In this document: piece by piece, positions 33,627-43,583 of the stretch
Layout of the letters: every line of letters begins with the position of its first letter
Position numbering within the stretch: the stretch's first letter is position 1
NCBI RefSeq assembly: GCF_937898475.1
Contig: NZ_CALEJS010000032.1
Span: forward strand, 124,001 to 188,000
Direction of reading: 5' to 3'
From: an uncultured Chitinophaga sp.
GTDB taxonomy: Bacteria > Bacteroidota > Bacteroidia > Chitinophagales > Chitinophagaceae
Length of the DNA: 64,000 nt
Translations under genes and position numbers: made by a program
The notes under the pieces: model-generated
Seen by the model: only the letters and a program-made list of their open reading frames with translations
The model's database searches: none
What the model was told of the DNA's origin: nothing

Positions 33627-34664
33627 TTATTTTCTTACGTATTCAGACCGCTCGTCCGGCTCATTCTCCAGCACCAGTTTTGTGCTGCTCAGTTCAACTA
33701 CAGGAATGATCAGCACGTCATAATTAGGCTCACCATCGTCATAATCATATACCACTGTCAGCTTTTTGGTGGTTGCATTGTAAGACCAGCCGCCTGCATC
33801 CGTCCAGTTCTCATCATTGGTAATGTAGGACGGATTGTTACAGGGTGTGCGCGCCAGCGAAAGATACATGTACTTTTCAGAAAAATAAGATTCAAACCTG
33901 CCATTATCAGCAAAGGTGACTTCGCTTGTCACCACCTGGTTAATATACTGGGCTACGCTAATGCAATTGGTAAAGTTGGGGGAGCAGGCTGCAAGCGTAT
34001 CCGCGGAGCAAGCATACTGGTTAAATGAGCTGTCTGCCTTGTAGGGATCCCGCCATTCGCCGTCCCTTTGTTCGCGGCTTAGCCTCCAGCTGCCAAGGAT
34101 GGCCGTTCCGCTTTCATCTGTTCCGGCGGCAATAACGGTTACGCAGGCTTTGATAAAATTGCTTAGGCGGTTCTCAGCATCATAAGCCGCATATTCCAGG
34201 CAGAAAGTACCGGGTTTTATATTGGCGGGCAGTACAATAACGATGGCCGAATCTGCATTACTGCCGGTTATTCTGGACAGACCGGAGCTTGTGCGGGGCT
34301 TTTTACGGCCGGAGACGGGCTTGGAATAATCCACCTTGAAATAAGAATCAGCCCCGGTGATCTGTACATAGTAACCGGAAACCTCGCCGGATGCTACTTC
34401 GGGGATGATCACGGCATAACGTCCGCTGATCGCCATGATGGTCTGGTTGTTGGAAGAGGCTGCCAATACGGGAGCTTCCGTAACTGGCGTGAGCGGAATT
34501 GCTCCGGTAATGTTGGTGCCGTGAAACACTTTTACGGCGGCAGTCAGCGCCTTGGCATCAGCCGGGTCAATCTGTACACCGGGAGTCTCTTGGTTGTCTT
34601 TGTCTTTCTTGCAGGCATAAAGGGTTATACCGGCGGTTAACAGGAACAGAAAGATTTTTTTCAT
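33627..34664 (-). CDS. Hypothetical lipoprotein
   Basis: 345 residues. Lipobox LYAC (Cys18) followed by KKDKDNQ. The middle (about 35-180) reads like two beta-rich domains. The C-terminal half (about 190-345) begins GSWRLSREQRDGEW and holds Cys pairs (YACSADTLAACSPNFTNC); it resembles the lipocalin-like or DUF4595-type end domains common in Bacteroidota lipoproteins. No catalytic residues are recognised. It is a single-gene unit facing the MFS gene. Confidence 0.75.
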   Translation of the reverse strand: MKKIFLFLLTAGITLYACKKDKDNQETPGVQIDPADAKALTAAVKVFHGTNITGAIPLTPVTEAPVLAASSNNQTIMAISGRYAVIIPEVASGEVSGYYVQITGADSYFKVDYSKPVSGRKKPRTSSGLSRITGSNADSAIVIVLPANIKPGTFCLEYAAYDAENRLSNFIKACVTVIAAGTDESGTAILGSWRLSREQRDGEWRDPYKADSSFNQYACSADTLAACSPNFTNCISVAQYINQVVTSEVTFADNGRFESYFSEKYMYLSLARTPCNNPSYITNDENWTDAGGWSYNATTKKLTVVYDYDDGEPNYDVLIIPVVELSSTKLVLENEPDERSEYVRK

Positions 34665-34861
34665 AGATATCAGGTTATTAAAAATAAAATTTACGGCGCA
34701 AAGGTAAGGGTTTACATGTCTATTTATACTAATGCTTTATGTGGTGAATACGTGTTAAATACTACAACATATAATACTATGTTTTAAATCGATTGTTTAA
34801 GGGAAGCGCATTTTACAGCGCCTGAAGAAAATTTAATTTCCCCACAATACTTTGAAACGCT

Positions 34862-34869
34862 TAATTTTG
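34862..34869 (+). promoter_or_regulatory. carB -7 promoter element
   Basis: TAATTTTG, exact TAnnTTTG match, about 71 bases before the ATG at 34941. Confidence 0.5.
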
Positions 34870-34940
34870 CACGATTTTTTTTGTCCATCACTTGGCATGA
34901 AAATCAACAGGGTTTTTCATTTTCAATAGATTATATACAA

Positions 34941-37757
34941 ATGCCAAAAGACTCATCTATCAAATCTGTTCTCATTATCGGTTCTGGTCCTATTATTATT
35001 GGTCAGGCTTGCGAATTTGACTATTCCGGTTCCCAGGCAGCCCGTTCTCTGCGGGAAGAGGGGATAAAGGTGGTACTGATCAACTCTAATCCGGCCACTA
35101 TCATGACGGATCCTATGATGGCCGACAGGGTATACCTGTTGCCGCTTACCGTGGAAAGTATAGAGCAGATACTGGAAGAGAACCAGATAGATGCTGTACT
35201 GCCAACCATGGGCGGACAAACTGCGCTGAACCTTTGTAAAGAAGCCGATGAACTGGGTATCTGGGAAAAGTATAATGTACGCCTGATCGGGGTAGACATT
35301 AAAGCGATCAACAAAGCGGAAGACCGTGAACTGTTCCGCCAGTGGATGATAGAACTGAACGTTCCTGTAGCGCCCGCTAAAACTGCCAACTCTTACCTGG
35401 AAGGAAAAGAGTTTGCGCAGGAGATAGGCTTTCCGCTGGTAATACGCCCTTCATTTACATTAGGCGGTACCGGTGGGGGTTTTGTGCACAGCAAGGATGA
35501 GCTGGATGAAGCGCTGAACCGCGGCCTGCAGGCCTCTCCCATACACGAGGTACTGGTAGAAAAAGCTGTGCTGGGCTGGAAAGAATTTGAACTGGAACTG
35601 CTGCGCGACAAGAACGACAACGTAGTGATCATCTGTACCGTGGAGAACCTGGACCCAATGGGTGTGCACACCGGCGACTCCATTACCGTAGCGCCCGCCA
35701 TGACCCTGAGCGATACTGCTTACCAGGAGATGCGTAACAAGGCCATGCAGATGATGCGCGACCTTGGCAATTTTGCCGGCGGTTGTAACGTACAGTTTGC
35801 ACTGAACCCTGAGAACGAAGAGCTCATTGCTATTGAAATAAATCCCCGTGTAAGCCGCTCTTCTGCACTGGCTTCCAAAGCCACGGGTTATCCCATCGCT
35901 AAAATAGCCGCCAAACTGGCTATTGGCTATACGCTGGATGAACTGAACAACCAGATCACAGGCAATACTTCTGCCTGCTTTGAACCGGCGCTGGACTATG
36001 TGATTGTAAAAGTACCGCGCTGGAACTTTGACAAGTTCAAAGGCGCCGATGAAACATTGGGTCTGCAGATGAAATCTGTAGGAGAGGTAATGGCCATTGG
36101 CCGTACATTCCCCGAAGCCATTCAGAAAGCCTGCCAGAGCCTGGAGAACGAAGCCATTGGCCTGGGCTACTACGGCAAATCACTCATGAAGAGCGACCAG
36201 CTGCTGGAAAGGCTGAAAACGCCCACCTGGGACCGCATCTTCCGTATCAAGGATGCATTGATGGAAGGGGTATCTGTAAAAACCATCCAGCAACTGACCC
36301 TGATAGACCGCTGGTTCCTGCACCAGATCAACGATATCGTGAACCTGGAGAAACAACTGGCGGAGCATGATCTGCAAAGTGTTCCTGCCCAGCTGCTGCG
36401 TGAAGCCAAACAGATGGGCTTCTCAGACAAACAGCTCGCCCACCTCTTTGGCGACTTCACCGAAGAAGAAGTATACGAAAAGCGTAAAGCCCTCGGCATT
36501 ACGCGTACCTATAAAATGGTAGATACCTGCGCAGCAGAGTTTGAAGCAAAGACGCCTTACTTTTACTCCGCTTTTGATTCACAGAACGAAAGCATTCCTT
36601 CTGAAAGAAAGAAAGTGATCGTACTGGGTTCCGGTCCTAACCGTATAGGCCAGGGTATTGAGTTTGACTACTGCTGCACCCATGGCCTGCAGGCCATACA
36701 GGAATGCGGGTACGACGCCATTATGGTGAACTGTAACCCTGAAACCGTGTCAACAGACTTTGACATGGCCAATAAACTGTACTTTGAGCCGGTATTCTGG
36801 GAGCACCTGTGGGAAATCATCGAGCTGGAGAAACCGGAAGGTGTGATTGTACAGCTGGGCGGACAAACCGCATTGAAGCTGGCCAGGCGCCTGGAAGAGA
36901 AAGGCATCCGTATCATCGGCACCTCTTTCGATAATATGGATATTGCTGAAGACCGCGGTCGTTTCTCTGATCTGCTGAAAGAACTGAACATTCCTTATCC
37001 TAACTACGGTACCGCCTATACTACAGACGAAGCCATTGAAGTGGCCAAGGAAGTAGGTTACCCGGTGCTGGTACGCCCCAGCTACGTACTGGGCGGCCAA
37101 CGTATGCGTATCGTGATTAATGAAGAAGAGCTGGAGAAAGCGGTGATCAGCCTGCTGAAACACCTGCCCGGTAACAAGATCCTGATAGATCACTTCCTGG
37201 ATCGTTGCCAGGAGGCTGAAATAGACGCCATCTTTGACGGTGAGAACTTCCACGTGATGGGCGTGATGGAGCATATAGAACCGGCGGGCATCCACAGCGG
37301 CGACAGTAACGCTGTATTACCGGCCTTCAATCTTAGTCCCCTGGAAGTAACAACCATGGAGTACTATGCAGAGAAGATTGCCCGTGCGCTGGACATCCGT
37401 GGCCTGATCAACATACAGTTCGCCGTTAAGAACGGAAAGGTATATGTGATAGAAGCCAACCCCCGCGCTTCCCGTACTACGCCTTTCATTGCCAAAGCAT
37501 ACCAGGTACCTTACCTCAACATTGCCACCAAAGTAATGCTGGGCGCCAATAAACTGACCGATTTCACAATAGAGAAGAAACTGGACGGTTTCGCCATTAA
37601 GGAACCGGTATTCTCTTTTAACAAGTTCCCGGGCGTTAATAAAGAACTGGGCCCTGAGATGAAGTCTACCGGTGAAGCCATCCGCTTCATTAAAGACCTG
37701 CGTGATCCTTATTTCAGGCAGTTGTATAAAGAAAAGAGCATGTACCTGAGTAAATAA
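34941..37757 (+). CDS. carB: Carbamoyl phosphate synthase large subunit without the C-terminal allosteric domain
   Basis: 938 residues from the ATG at 34941 (MPKDSSIKSVLIIGSGPI). A longer frame from a TTG at 34881 adds 20 residues with no homology. CarB makes carbamoyl phosphate for pyrimidines and arginine, with CarA. Two ATP-grasp halves are seen: residues about 1-400 (TLGGTGGGF and EINPRVSRSSALASKATGYP) and about 550-930 (VLGGQRM and EANPRASRTTPFIAKAYQVP), joined by an oligomerisation region. The E. coli enzyme has 1073 residues; here the chain ends right after EMKSTGEAI plus about 25 residues, so the MGS-like regulatory domain that binds UMP and ornithine is missing. carA is not in this window. 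Confidence 0.96.
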   Translation: MPKDSSIKSVLIIGSGPIIIGQACEFDYSGSQAARSLREEGIKVVLINSNPATIMTDPMMADRVYLLPLTVESIEQILEENQIDAVLPTMGGQTALNLCKEADELGIWEKYNVRLIGVDIKAINKAEDRELFRQWMIELNVPVAPAKTANSYLEGKEFAQEIGFPLVIRPSFTLGGTGGGFVHSKDELDEALNRGLQASPIHEVLVEKAVLGWKEFELELLRDKNDNVVIICTVENLDPMGVHTGDSITVAPAMTLSDTAYQEMRNKAMQMMRDLGNFAGGCNVQFALNPENEELIAIEINPRVSRSSALASKATGYPIAKIAAKLAIGYTLDELNNQITGNTSACFEPALDYVIVKVPRWNFDKFKGADETLGLQMKSVGEVMAIGRTFPEAIQKACQSLENEAIGLGYYGKSLMKSDQLLERLKTPTWDRIFRIKDALMEGVSVKTIQQLTLIDRWFLHQINDIVNLEKQLAEHDLQSVPAQLLREAKQMGFSDKQLAHLFGDFTEEEVYEKRKALGITRTYKMVDTCAAEFEAKTPYFYSAFDSQNESIPSERKKVIVLGSGPNRIGQGIEFDYCCTHGLQAIQECGYDAIMVNCNPETVSTDFDMANKLYFEPVFWEHLWEIIELEKPEGVIVQLGGQTALKLARRLEEKGIRIIGTSFDNMDIAEDRGRFSDLLKELNIPYPNYGTAYTTDEAIEVAKEVGYPVLVRPSYVLGGQRMRIVINEEELEKAVISLLKHLPGNKILIDHFLDRCQEAEIDAIFDGENFHVMGVMEHIEPAGIHSGDSNAVLPAFNLSPLEVTTMEYYAEKIARALDIRGLINIQFAVKNGKVYVIEANPRASRTTPFIAKAYQVPYLNIATKVMLGANKLTDFTIEKKLDGFAIKEPVFSFNKFPGVNKELGPEMKSTGEAIRFIKDLRDPYFRQLYKEKSMYLSK

Positions 37758-37775
37758 AGGCTAGAAAGTTTAAAA

Positions 37776-37840
37776 GTTTAAGGGCTTGAAATGCCGCGGT
37801 TATCCGCGAACGTTTCAAGCCCTTAAACGTTTTATTCTTT
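37776..37840. terminator. Terminator between converging carB and tricorn-like genes
   Basis: GTTTAAGGGCTTGAAA (37776-37791) pairs perfectly with TTTCAAGCCCTTAAAC (37813-37828), with an inner CGCGG/CCGCG pair, followed by GTTTTATTCTTT. The repeat text is close to that of the terminator at 57169, so both derive from a common spacer repeat. Confidence 0.8.
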
Positions 37841-37848
37841 AATCGTTT

Positions 37849-40800
37849 TTATTTTGCCCTGACAGGTGGTTTAGGTATTGTTACATCGGCGGTTTTCTTC
37901 ACTTCCTTCATCAGCAGCTCTACCGCTTTGTCCAGCTGCGGATCTTTACCTGCAATCACATCTGACGGTGTCATTTCTATCTCTACATCCGGCGCAACGC
38001 CTTCATTCTCGATGATCCATTTTCCGTCTTTGCTGAAGATACCCAGGCGGGGCGCAGTGGCATAGCCACCATCCATCAATACGGGATAATTATAAATACC
38101 CACCAGTATACCCATGGTAGTGGTACCTACCAGCTGTCCCATTTTCTTTTCACGGAAGAGGAAAGGCATCAGGTCTCCACCGGAGCCTGCATAACCATTG
38201 GTGACCATGATCTTGGGGCCAAAGATAGCGTTGCCCGGAGTGGTTTGCGGTCTGCCATCGCGGGTAGCCCAGTAGTTGAGCAGTTCGCGGTTCATCAGGT
38301 CTATTACATAGTCTGCTGCAGAGCCGCCACCATTGAAGCGTTCGTCCAGCACCACGCCTTTTTTATCCAGCTGGGAGAAGTAGTAGCGGTTAAAGAAGGT
38401 ATAGCCATCACTACCGGTATTGGGCATATATACATAGGCCAGCTGCCCGTTACTGAGCTGGTCTACCCGGCGGCGGTTACCTTCTACCCAGGCCATGTTG
38501 CGAAGGTTGATTTCAGCATTGACGGGTACCACCGTAAATTCTTTGGCGCCGGTAGCAGAGGGCTGGCTGTTTACCAGGATGCGCACCTGTTTACCCACAG
38601 TGTTCTGCAGCAGATCGTAAATATTATCTTTCTCTTCCAGCGGTTTACCGTTTACGGCGAGCAGGTAATCGCCTTCCTTCACCAGTATGCCTGGCTGGGT
38701 AAGAGGAGCCTGGAATTGCGGGTTCCAATTAAGGCCGGAGTATATTTTGCGGAAACGGTAATGCCCGTTCTCAATAGTATAGTCTGCACCCAGCAGGCCC
38801 ACGTTCACGTTTATGGGCGAAGGCGCATCGCCCAGTCCTACATAGTTGTGCCCTACCACCAGCTCGCTCATCATCTCATTAAAAAGATAGTTGAGGTCTT
38901 CGCGGTGACTTACATAGGGCAGGAATTGCTCGTATTTATGCCTGATTGCTTTCCAGTCGGCTCCGTGCATGTTGGCCACATAGAAGAAATCTCTTTCCAT
39001 GCGCCACAGTTCATTAAACATCTGTTTCCATTCTGCTGCCGGATCTACCATGATGCGGATCCCAGACGTATTCAGCCTGCCATCGCTGTTGGTAGATTTA
39101 CCGCTGGTACTCACAATACCCAGGTTGCTGCCGCTGGCGTACAACAGTTTTTTACCGTCTGCGCTGATCTCATAGTTGCTAACGGTATTGATGACCACAT
39201 CGCTTTTACGTTTGGCAATATCATAAGCATAAAGATTGCCGCCATCCAGGTAAAACAGTTTGCCATCCACACTGGCGTTGAGGCGTGTGTATGCTTTGGC
39301 GGAGAGCGGTAATGCAACGATACGCTGATCAATATCCTGCAGATCGATACGGATGTTCTTTGATTTATCTTTCGATGCTTTTGATGTATCTGCAGCGGCT
39401 GGTTTTGCAGGAGTATCGCCGCTTTTAATGGTTTCTTCATCACTTTCCGGCGCCAGTAATGAAGGCGCTTCATTGGCCAGTACTACTGCGTAGATGCTGC
39501 TTTGTACATCTCGTTCGTAGTTGGTCATGTCCAGCCAGCCTGTATTGAGCGCGTAGTTGGTGCTGGCAGTAAAGAAGAGAAATTTGCCGTCGCGGCTGAA
39601 AGTGGGCTGACTGGCTTCGCTGCGCCCGTCGGTGATCTGGTGGCTTTTACCTGTAGCTACATCATAGATGAATACAGCACGCAGAATGTTGGGCAGCCTT
39701 TTATGATAAGTGATCCAGCGGGAATCCTGGCTCCAGCTGGCAGCAAAGGATTGGTCGGGCCGGTCGTAGGTATCTTCATCGATCAGAACAGGCTTTTTAG
39801 CATCAATATCTATATAGTACAAACGAAGATGTTTATCATGATAGATGATCTTTTTACTATCGGGCGACCAGACAGGATCATAGTAAAAGCTGGGCTCTCC
39901 CAGGGAAATAGTAATAGCCGGCTTTTCACCTTTCTGATCACGAAGCTTTAAGGTATACTCGCCGCTTTCATCAGAGAAGTAGGCAATCCATTTACCATCT
40001 GGCGACCATGACGGATCACGTTCATGTGCGCCTGTTGTATTGGTAAGATTACGGATATCGCCTTTTTCTGCAGGAACGGTGAGTATCTCGCCCCTGGCTT
40101 CTACAACAGCGCGCACACCGGTGGGTGATATCTTCATATTACGTACGCTGCCGCCTGTCCAGTGGGGCCGTTTATACGGCAGATCAGCCTGCAGGGCTAT
40201 TTCAAGGGCTTTTGACCGGCCGTTCTCCCAGAGATGTATTTTACCTGCCTGCTCATATACAAGGCTGTTGCCGCTGGCAGCCAGTGTTTTTACATCAAAG
40301 TCTTTATGGTTGGTGATCTGTGTAACCTGTTTATCAGTGAGCTGATAGCGGAAAACATTGGTAGTGCCGTTACGGTCGCTCAGGAAGTATACGTCATTAC
40401 CCATCCATACGGGGCGTGTGTTGTTAGCACCTGCTGCCGGTACTTCAGTGATTTCCAGCGTCTGGTTATTGAAGATCCAGATCTTTGGCATGTTGCCGCC
40501 GCGATAGTGTTTGAAAGGCCTGTAAACGCCTGATTTTTCAGTAGGATCAGGACTTTTGATATAAGCAGTGTATTTGCCATCCGGAGAGATATTTCCCTGG
40601 TGCGCTTCCGGCATTTTCAGTGCCTGTGGCAGTCCGCCGTTGATATCTGCTTCAAACAATTTGTAATAACGCGGAGAATAAGATTCACGCGCAGATGAGA
40701 ACACTATCTTATCATTACCATGCCATCCCCTTACAATATCTCCGTAAGGATGGAAGGTGATGCGGCGGGGAATACCACCGTTTGCAGATACAACATACAC

Positions 40801-41067
40801 ATCATTGTTACCATCATAATTGCCGCTGAATGCAATCCACTTACCGTCGGGAGACAGCATGGGCTCAGCTTCTACATCGGGATTAACCGTGATGCGGCGC
40901 GGATTTGAGCCATCTCTACCTGCTACCCAGATATCACCGGCATAGGCAAAAGCAATCTTATCCTGACTTACAGATGGCGATCTTAATAATAAAGTTTCCT
41001 GTTGTGCATTGGAAGTTAGGGAAACAACCAGCCCTGTCAAGAGCAGGGCACAGTAACGTAAATACAT
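37849..41067 (-). CDS. Tricorn-like S41 family peptidase, exported
   Basis: 1072 residues: signal peptide (1-21, ends SNAQ), a beta-propeller region with WD40-like PD40 units (about 25-300, for example SPDGKWIAFSGNYDGN), a second propeller-like region to about 650, a helical and PDZ part (about 680-860) and a C-terminal S41 protease core. The nucleophile is Ser962 in NGYAGSGGD, the charge-relay His is in VVGHNYVG (about 752) and the acid Glu lies in IENEGVAPD (1020-1022). The archaeal tricorn is cytosolic; the signal peptide here places this one in the periplasm, where it should trim peptides. Single-gene unit. Confidence 0.94.
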   Translation of the reverse strand: MYLRYCALLLTGLVVSLTSNAQQETLLLRSPSVSQDKIAFAYAGDIWVAGRDGSNPRRITVNPDVEAEPMLSPDGKWIAFSGNYDGNNDVYVVSANGGIPRRITFHPYGDIVRGWHGNDKIVFSSARESYSPRYYKLFEADINGGLPQALKMPEAHQGNISPDGKYTAYIKSPDPTEKSGVYRPFKHYRGGNMPKIWIFNNQTLEITEVPAAGANNTRPVWMGNDVYFLSDRNGTTNVFRYQLTDKQVTQITNHKDFDVKTLAASGNSLVYEQAGKIHLWENGRSKALEIALQADLPYKRPHWTGGSVRNMKISPTGVRAVVEARGEILTVPAEKGDIRNLTNTTGAHERDPSWSPDGKWIAYFSDESGEYTLKLRDQKGEKPAITISLGEPSFYYDPVWSPDSKKIIYHDKHLRLYYIDIDAKKPVLIDEDTYDRPDQSFAASWSQDSRWITYHKRLPNILRAVFIYDVATGKSHQITDGRSEASQPTFSRDGKFLFFTASTNYALNTGWLDMTNYERDVQSSIYAVVLANEAPSLLAPESDEETIKSGDTPAKPAAADTSKASKDKSKNIRIDLQDIDQRIVALPLSAKAYTRLNASVDGKLFYLDGGNLYAYDIAKRKSDVVINTVSNYEISADGKKLLYASGSNLGIVSTSGKSTNSDGRLNTSGIRIMVDPAAEWKQMFNELWRMERDFFYVANMHGADWKAIRHKYEQFLPYVSHREDLNYLFNEMMSELVVGHNYVGLGDAPSPINVNVGLLGADYTIENGHYRFRKIYSGLNWNPQFQAPLTQPGILVKEGDYLLAVNGKPLEEKDNIYDLLQNTVGKQVRILVNSQPSATGAKEFTVVPVNAEINLRNMAWVEGNRRRVDQLSNGQLAYVYMPNTGSDGYTFFNRYYFSQLDKKGVVLDERFNGGGSAADYVIDLMNRELLNYWATRDGRPQTTPGNAIFGPKIMVTNGYAGSGGDLMPFLFREKKMGQLVGTTTMGILVGIYNYPVLMDGGYATAPRLGIFSKDGKWIIENEGVAPDVEIEMTPSDVIAGKDPQLDKAVELLMKEVKKTADVTIPKPPVRAK

Positions 41068-41111
41068 AGGCTTGTTAAAATTGAGGTTTGTAAGATAGTG
41101 TAAAAAAAATC

Positions 41112-41142
41112 AGAGCCTGATAAAAATCAGGCTCTTTCTTTT
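41112..41142. terminator. Bidirectional terminator between two divergent genes
   Basis: AGAGCCTGA (41112-41120) pairs perfectly with TCAGGCTCT (41127-41135). T-runs follow on both strands (TTCTTTT on plus; GATTTTTTTT on minus). It lies 45 bases upstream of the tricorn-like gene, where a terminator is not needed by either annotated gene. Confidence 0.8.
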
Positions 41143-41431
41143 CCCTCAAAATAACCATTAAAGACACGACTATTTACGAATAAAATAGCGTGACCGGTAA
41201 TGCAGTTTACTATAAATATTATAATTTAAAAAGATGTTAACTAATCAATAACAGATTGAATTTTATTTAAATCAAACAATATTGATAATCAATATAAATA
41301 AAATAAGTATTATCTTAATATGTTAACGGGATTTTAACGTAACCCATCGTTTTTTGATCTTTTCCGGGGCGATCCGGGGTAGATTTTTCATGCACCTGTT
41401 AACACATGATAAACATATTTTGGGGTGTTGA
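41143..41431. other. AT-rich gap with a 17-bp palindrome
   Basis: No gene is seen. ATATTGATAATCAATAT at 41279-41295 is a perfect odd-centred palindrome, framed by TTTATTT and AAATAAA. The gap probably holds the comEC promoter region. Confidence 0.5.
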
Positions 41432-43570
41432 TTGATTACATTCGCTCGCTTAAAAAACATTGTTAATCCAAATTATCGTCCATTGCGTACCGCACCCTTT
41501 TTACGTTTATCCATTGCATTCACTACCGGTATCGGGCTGCAGCTATGGCTTTCCTGCGATTGGCGGTGGATGGTCTGCCTGGTTTTGACATCAATTGCGG
41601 GCATGATGTTGATCAGATTTTTGGCTACAGGCCAACAATATGTACTGAGAAACCTGCGCAGCATGTGGGTGTATCTGCTCATCTGCTGCAGCGGCGCTTT
41701 GCTGGTATGGCTGAAGGATGCAAGGCGCCACGCTGATCATTTCGGAAAGCATTTTTATAGTAAGAACTCCTTATTGGTGAGGCTACAGGAACCCTTGCAG
41801 GAAAAAGCGCGCAGTTATAAGGCCGTGGCAGTGGTGGACGCATTTATCCGTAATGGAAAAGCGCTAAGGGCAAATGGTAAACTACTCTTGTACTTCCAAC
41901 GGGATACGGCCGCGGCCAGCTTAACCTGCGGAGACCTGGTACTGATCTGCGGAGAACTGCAGCCTGTAAGTAGCAGCGGTAATCCCGGCGCTTTTGATTA
42001 CCGCCGGTATTGCGCCGCCAGGCAGATCTTTCACCAGGCATATATCAGGACAGGCTACTGGAAAAGATCATCGCTGCAGGCAGAGGGGATGGAGGCCCGT
42101 TACCTGTTGCCCGCAAGGAACTGGTGTATCCGCACGCTGCAACAGTACCTGGGCAGAGGGCCGGAATCCGCACTGGCGGCAGCTTTGCTGATAGGCTACC
42201 GTTATGACCTCGAGAGCACCCTGGTGCAGTCATATACCAATGCAGGTGTGGTGCATATTATTGCCATATCAGGCATGCACCTGGCGCTGATCTACAGCTG
42301 CCTGTTATGGTTACTGCAGTGGTGGCCAGCACACCGGTATTCCGGTGTGATCAAAATGCTGCTTATCTGCGTACTGTTATGGGGCTTTACCCTCCTGGCG
42401 GGGGGAGCTGCGTCTATTTTACGGGCAGCGGTGATGTTCACCGTTATTGCTGCGGGAGAGCTGCTGTTGCGCCGTTATGCCAATATTTATAACACCCTGG
42501 CGGCGTCTGCTTTCCTGTTGTTGTGTTATGATCCCTGGTTGCTGCTGGATGTTGGATTCCAGTTATCCTACCTGGCGGTGCTGGGCATCGTACTGTGTTA
42601 CCGCCCCTTGTATGAGCTGTGGCCTATCCGGTGGTGGTGGCTGGATAAGTTATGGCAGGGGGCAGCGGTAAGTGTGGCGGCACAGGCGCTTACCCTGCCA
42701 GTGTGCCTGTACTATTTTCACCAGTTCCCGAACCTTTTTCTGCCGGCTAACCTGGTAATAGTGGCCCTTTCCACGGTTATCCTGTATGGTCTTATTTTAC
42801 TATTGGCCTTATCGCCTTTTCCTGTAGCAGCTCATTACGCGGGTATGGTGCTGCAACAGCTGATCAATGGGATGAATAAACTGGCCGCCTTTATTGAAAG
42901 CCTGCCCTACGCGGTAACAGATCATATCTATATGCCGCTGTATGCAACCGTGTTTGCCTATATAATTATGGCAGCTCTGCTGGCCTTGTGGCTGGGGCGG
43001 TGGAAACAGGGGCTGATAACAGCCCTTGCATTTGTTCTTTGCTGGAGTGGTGTATATGCCATAGACCTTATACAGGCACAGAAAAGAAGGCTGATCATCG
43101 TGTATAACGTTCCCGGTTACACGGCCGTGGATATTATCAGGGAAAGGCGGGTACAGTTTGCAGGAGATACCGGCTTACTGCATAACAAGGCGCTGGTAGA
43201 AAGATACCTGCAGCCATCCAGGCAGCAATACCTGGTAAAGGACAACTATACGCCGGGTCTACAGCAGCCCGGAATCCCTGAAGGTGTAAGCAGCGGGTTT
43301 ATCTGCACCGGTAATACAAGGCTGGTGATCATAGACAGTAGCTGGCGGCCATCCATCCCTTTAAAAAAATTCCGGACAGACTATCTGCTATTGTCTCATC
43401 GTCCAAAGTTGAGTATCATGCAATTAAAGGATATGTTTGTTTTTAAGATGATCATTTTTGACGCTTCCAACCCATTATGGCAAATACAGCAGTGGAAAAA
43501 TGATTGCAGCGCCCTAACTTTGCGCTGCTTTTCGGTTCCGGATCAGGGAGCCTATCTTATTAATTTCTAA
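41432..43570 (+). CDS. comEC: ComEC/Rec2-family DNA uptake channel protein
   Basis: 712 residues starting at a TTG at 41432; no in-frame ATG precedes the conserved region. N-terminal membrane helices and an OB-like DUF4131 domain (about 30-200; GNPGAFDYRRYC is the family signature) are followed by the competence domain (about 230-520) with VHIIAISGMHLALI and many membrane helices. The C-terminal 170 residues are soluble but lack the HxHxDH signature of the metallo-beta-lactamase domain that many ComEC proteins carry. The protein should move single-stranded DNA across the inner membrane in natural transformation. It lies 13 bases upstream of purH. Confidence 0.92.
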   Translation: MITFARLKNIVNPNYRPLRTAPFLRLSIAFTTGIGLQLWLSCDWRWMVCLVLTSIAGMMLIRFLATGQQYVLRNLRSMWVYLLICCSGALLVWLKDARRHADHFGKHFYSKNSLLVRLQEPLQEKARSYKAVAVVDAFIRNGKALRANGKLLLYFQRDTAAASLTCGDLVLICGELQPVSSSGNPGAFDYRRYCAARQIFHQAYIRTGYWKRSSLQAEGMEARYLLPARNWCIRTLQQYLGRGPESALAAALLIGYRYDLESTLVQSYTNAGVVHIIAISGMHLALIYSCLLWLLQWWPAHRYSGVIKMLLICVLLWGFTLLAGGAASILRAAVMFTVIAAGELLLRRYANIYNTLAASAFLLLCYDPWLLLDVGFQLSYLAVLGIVLCYRPLYELWPIRWWWLDKLWQGAAVSVAAQALTLPVCLYYFHQFPNLFLPANLVIVALSTVILYGLILLLALSPFPVAAHYAGMVLQQLINGMNKLAAFIESLPYAVTDHIYMPLYATVFAYIIMAALLALWLGRWKQGLITALAFVLCWSGVYAIDLIQAQKRRLIIVYNVPGYTAVDIIRERRVQFAGDTGLLHNKALVERYLQPSRQQYLVKDNYTPGLQQPGIPEGVSSGFICTGNTRLVIIDSSWRPSIPLKKFRTDYLLLSHRPKLSIMQLKDMFVFKMIIFDASNPLWQIQQWKNDCSALTLRCFSVPDQGAYLINF

Positions 43571-43583
43571 TGTTTTTCCATTC

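Noticed and set aside
34881..34940. N-terminal extension of CarB from a TTG
   Set aside because: The added 20 residues (starting SITWHENQQ) have no family similarity, and the ATG at 34941 gives the standard CarB opening.
41143..41431. AT-rich gap with a palindrome as a possible replication origin
   Set aside because: No cluster of DnaA boxes was seen and neither dnaA nor dnaN nor parAB is nearby. A promoter region explains it better.
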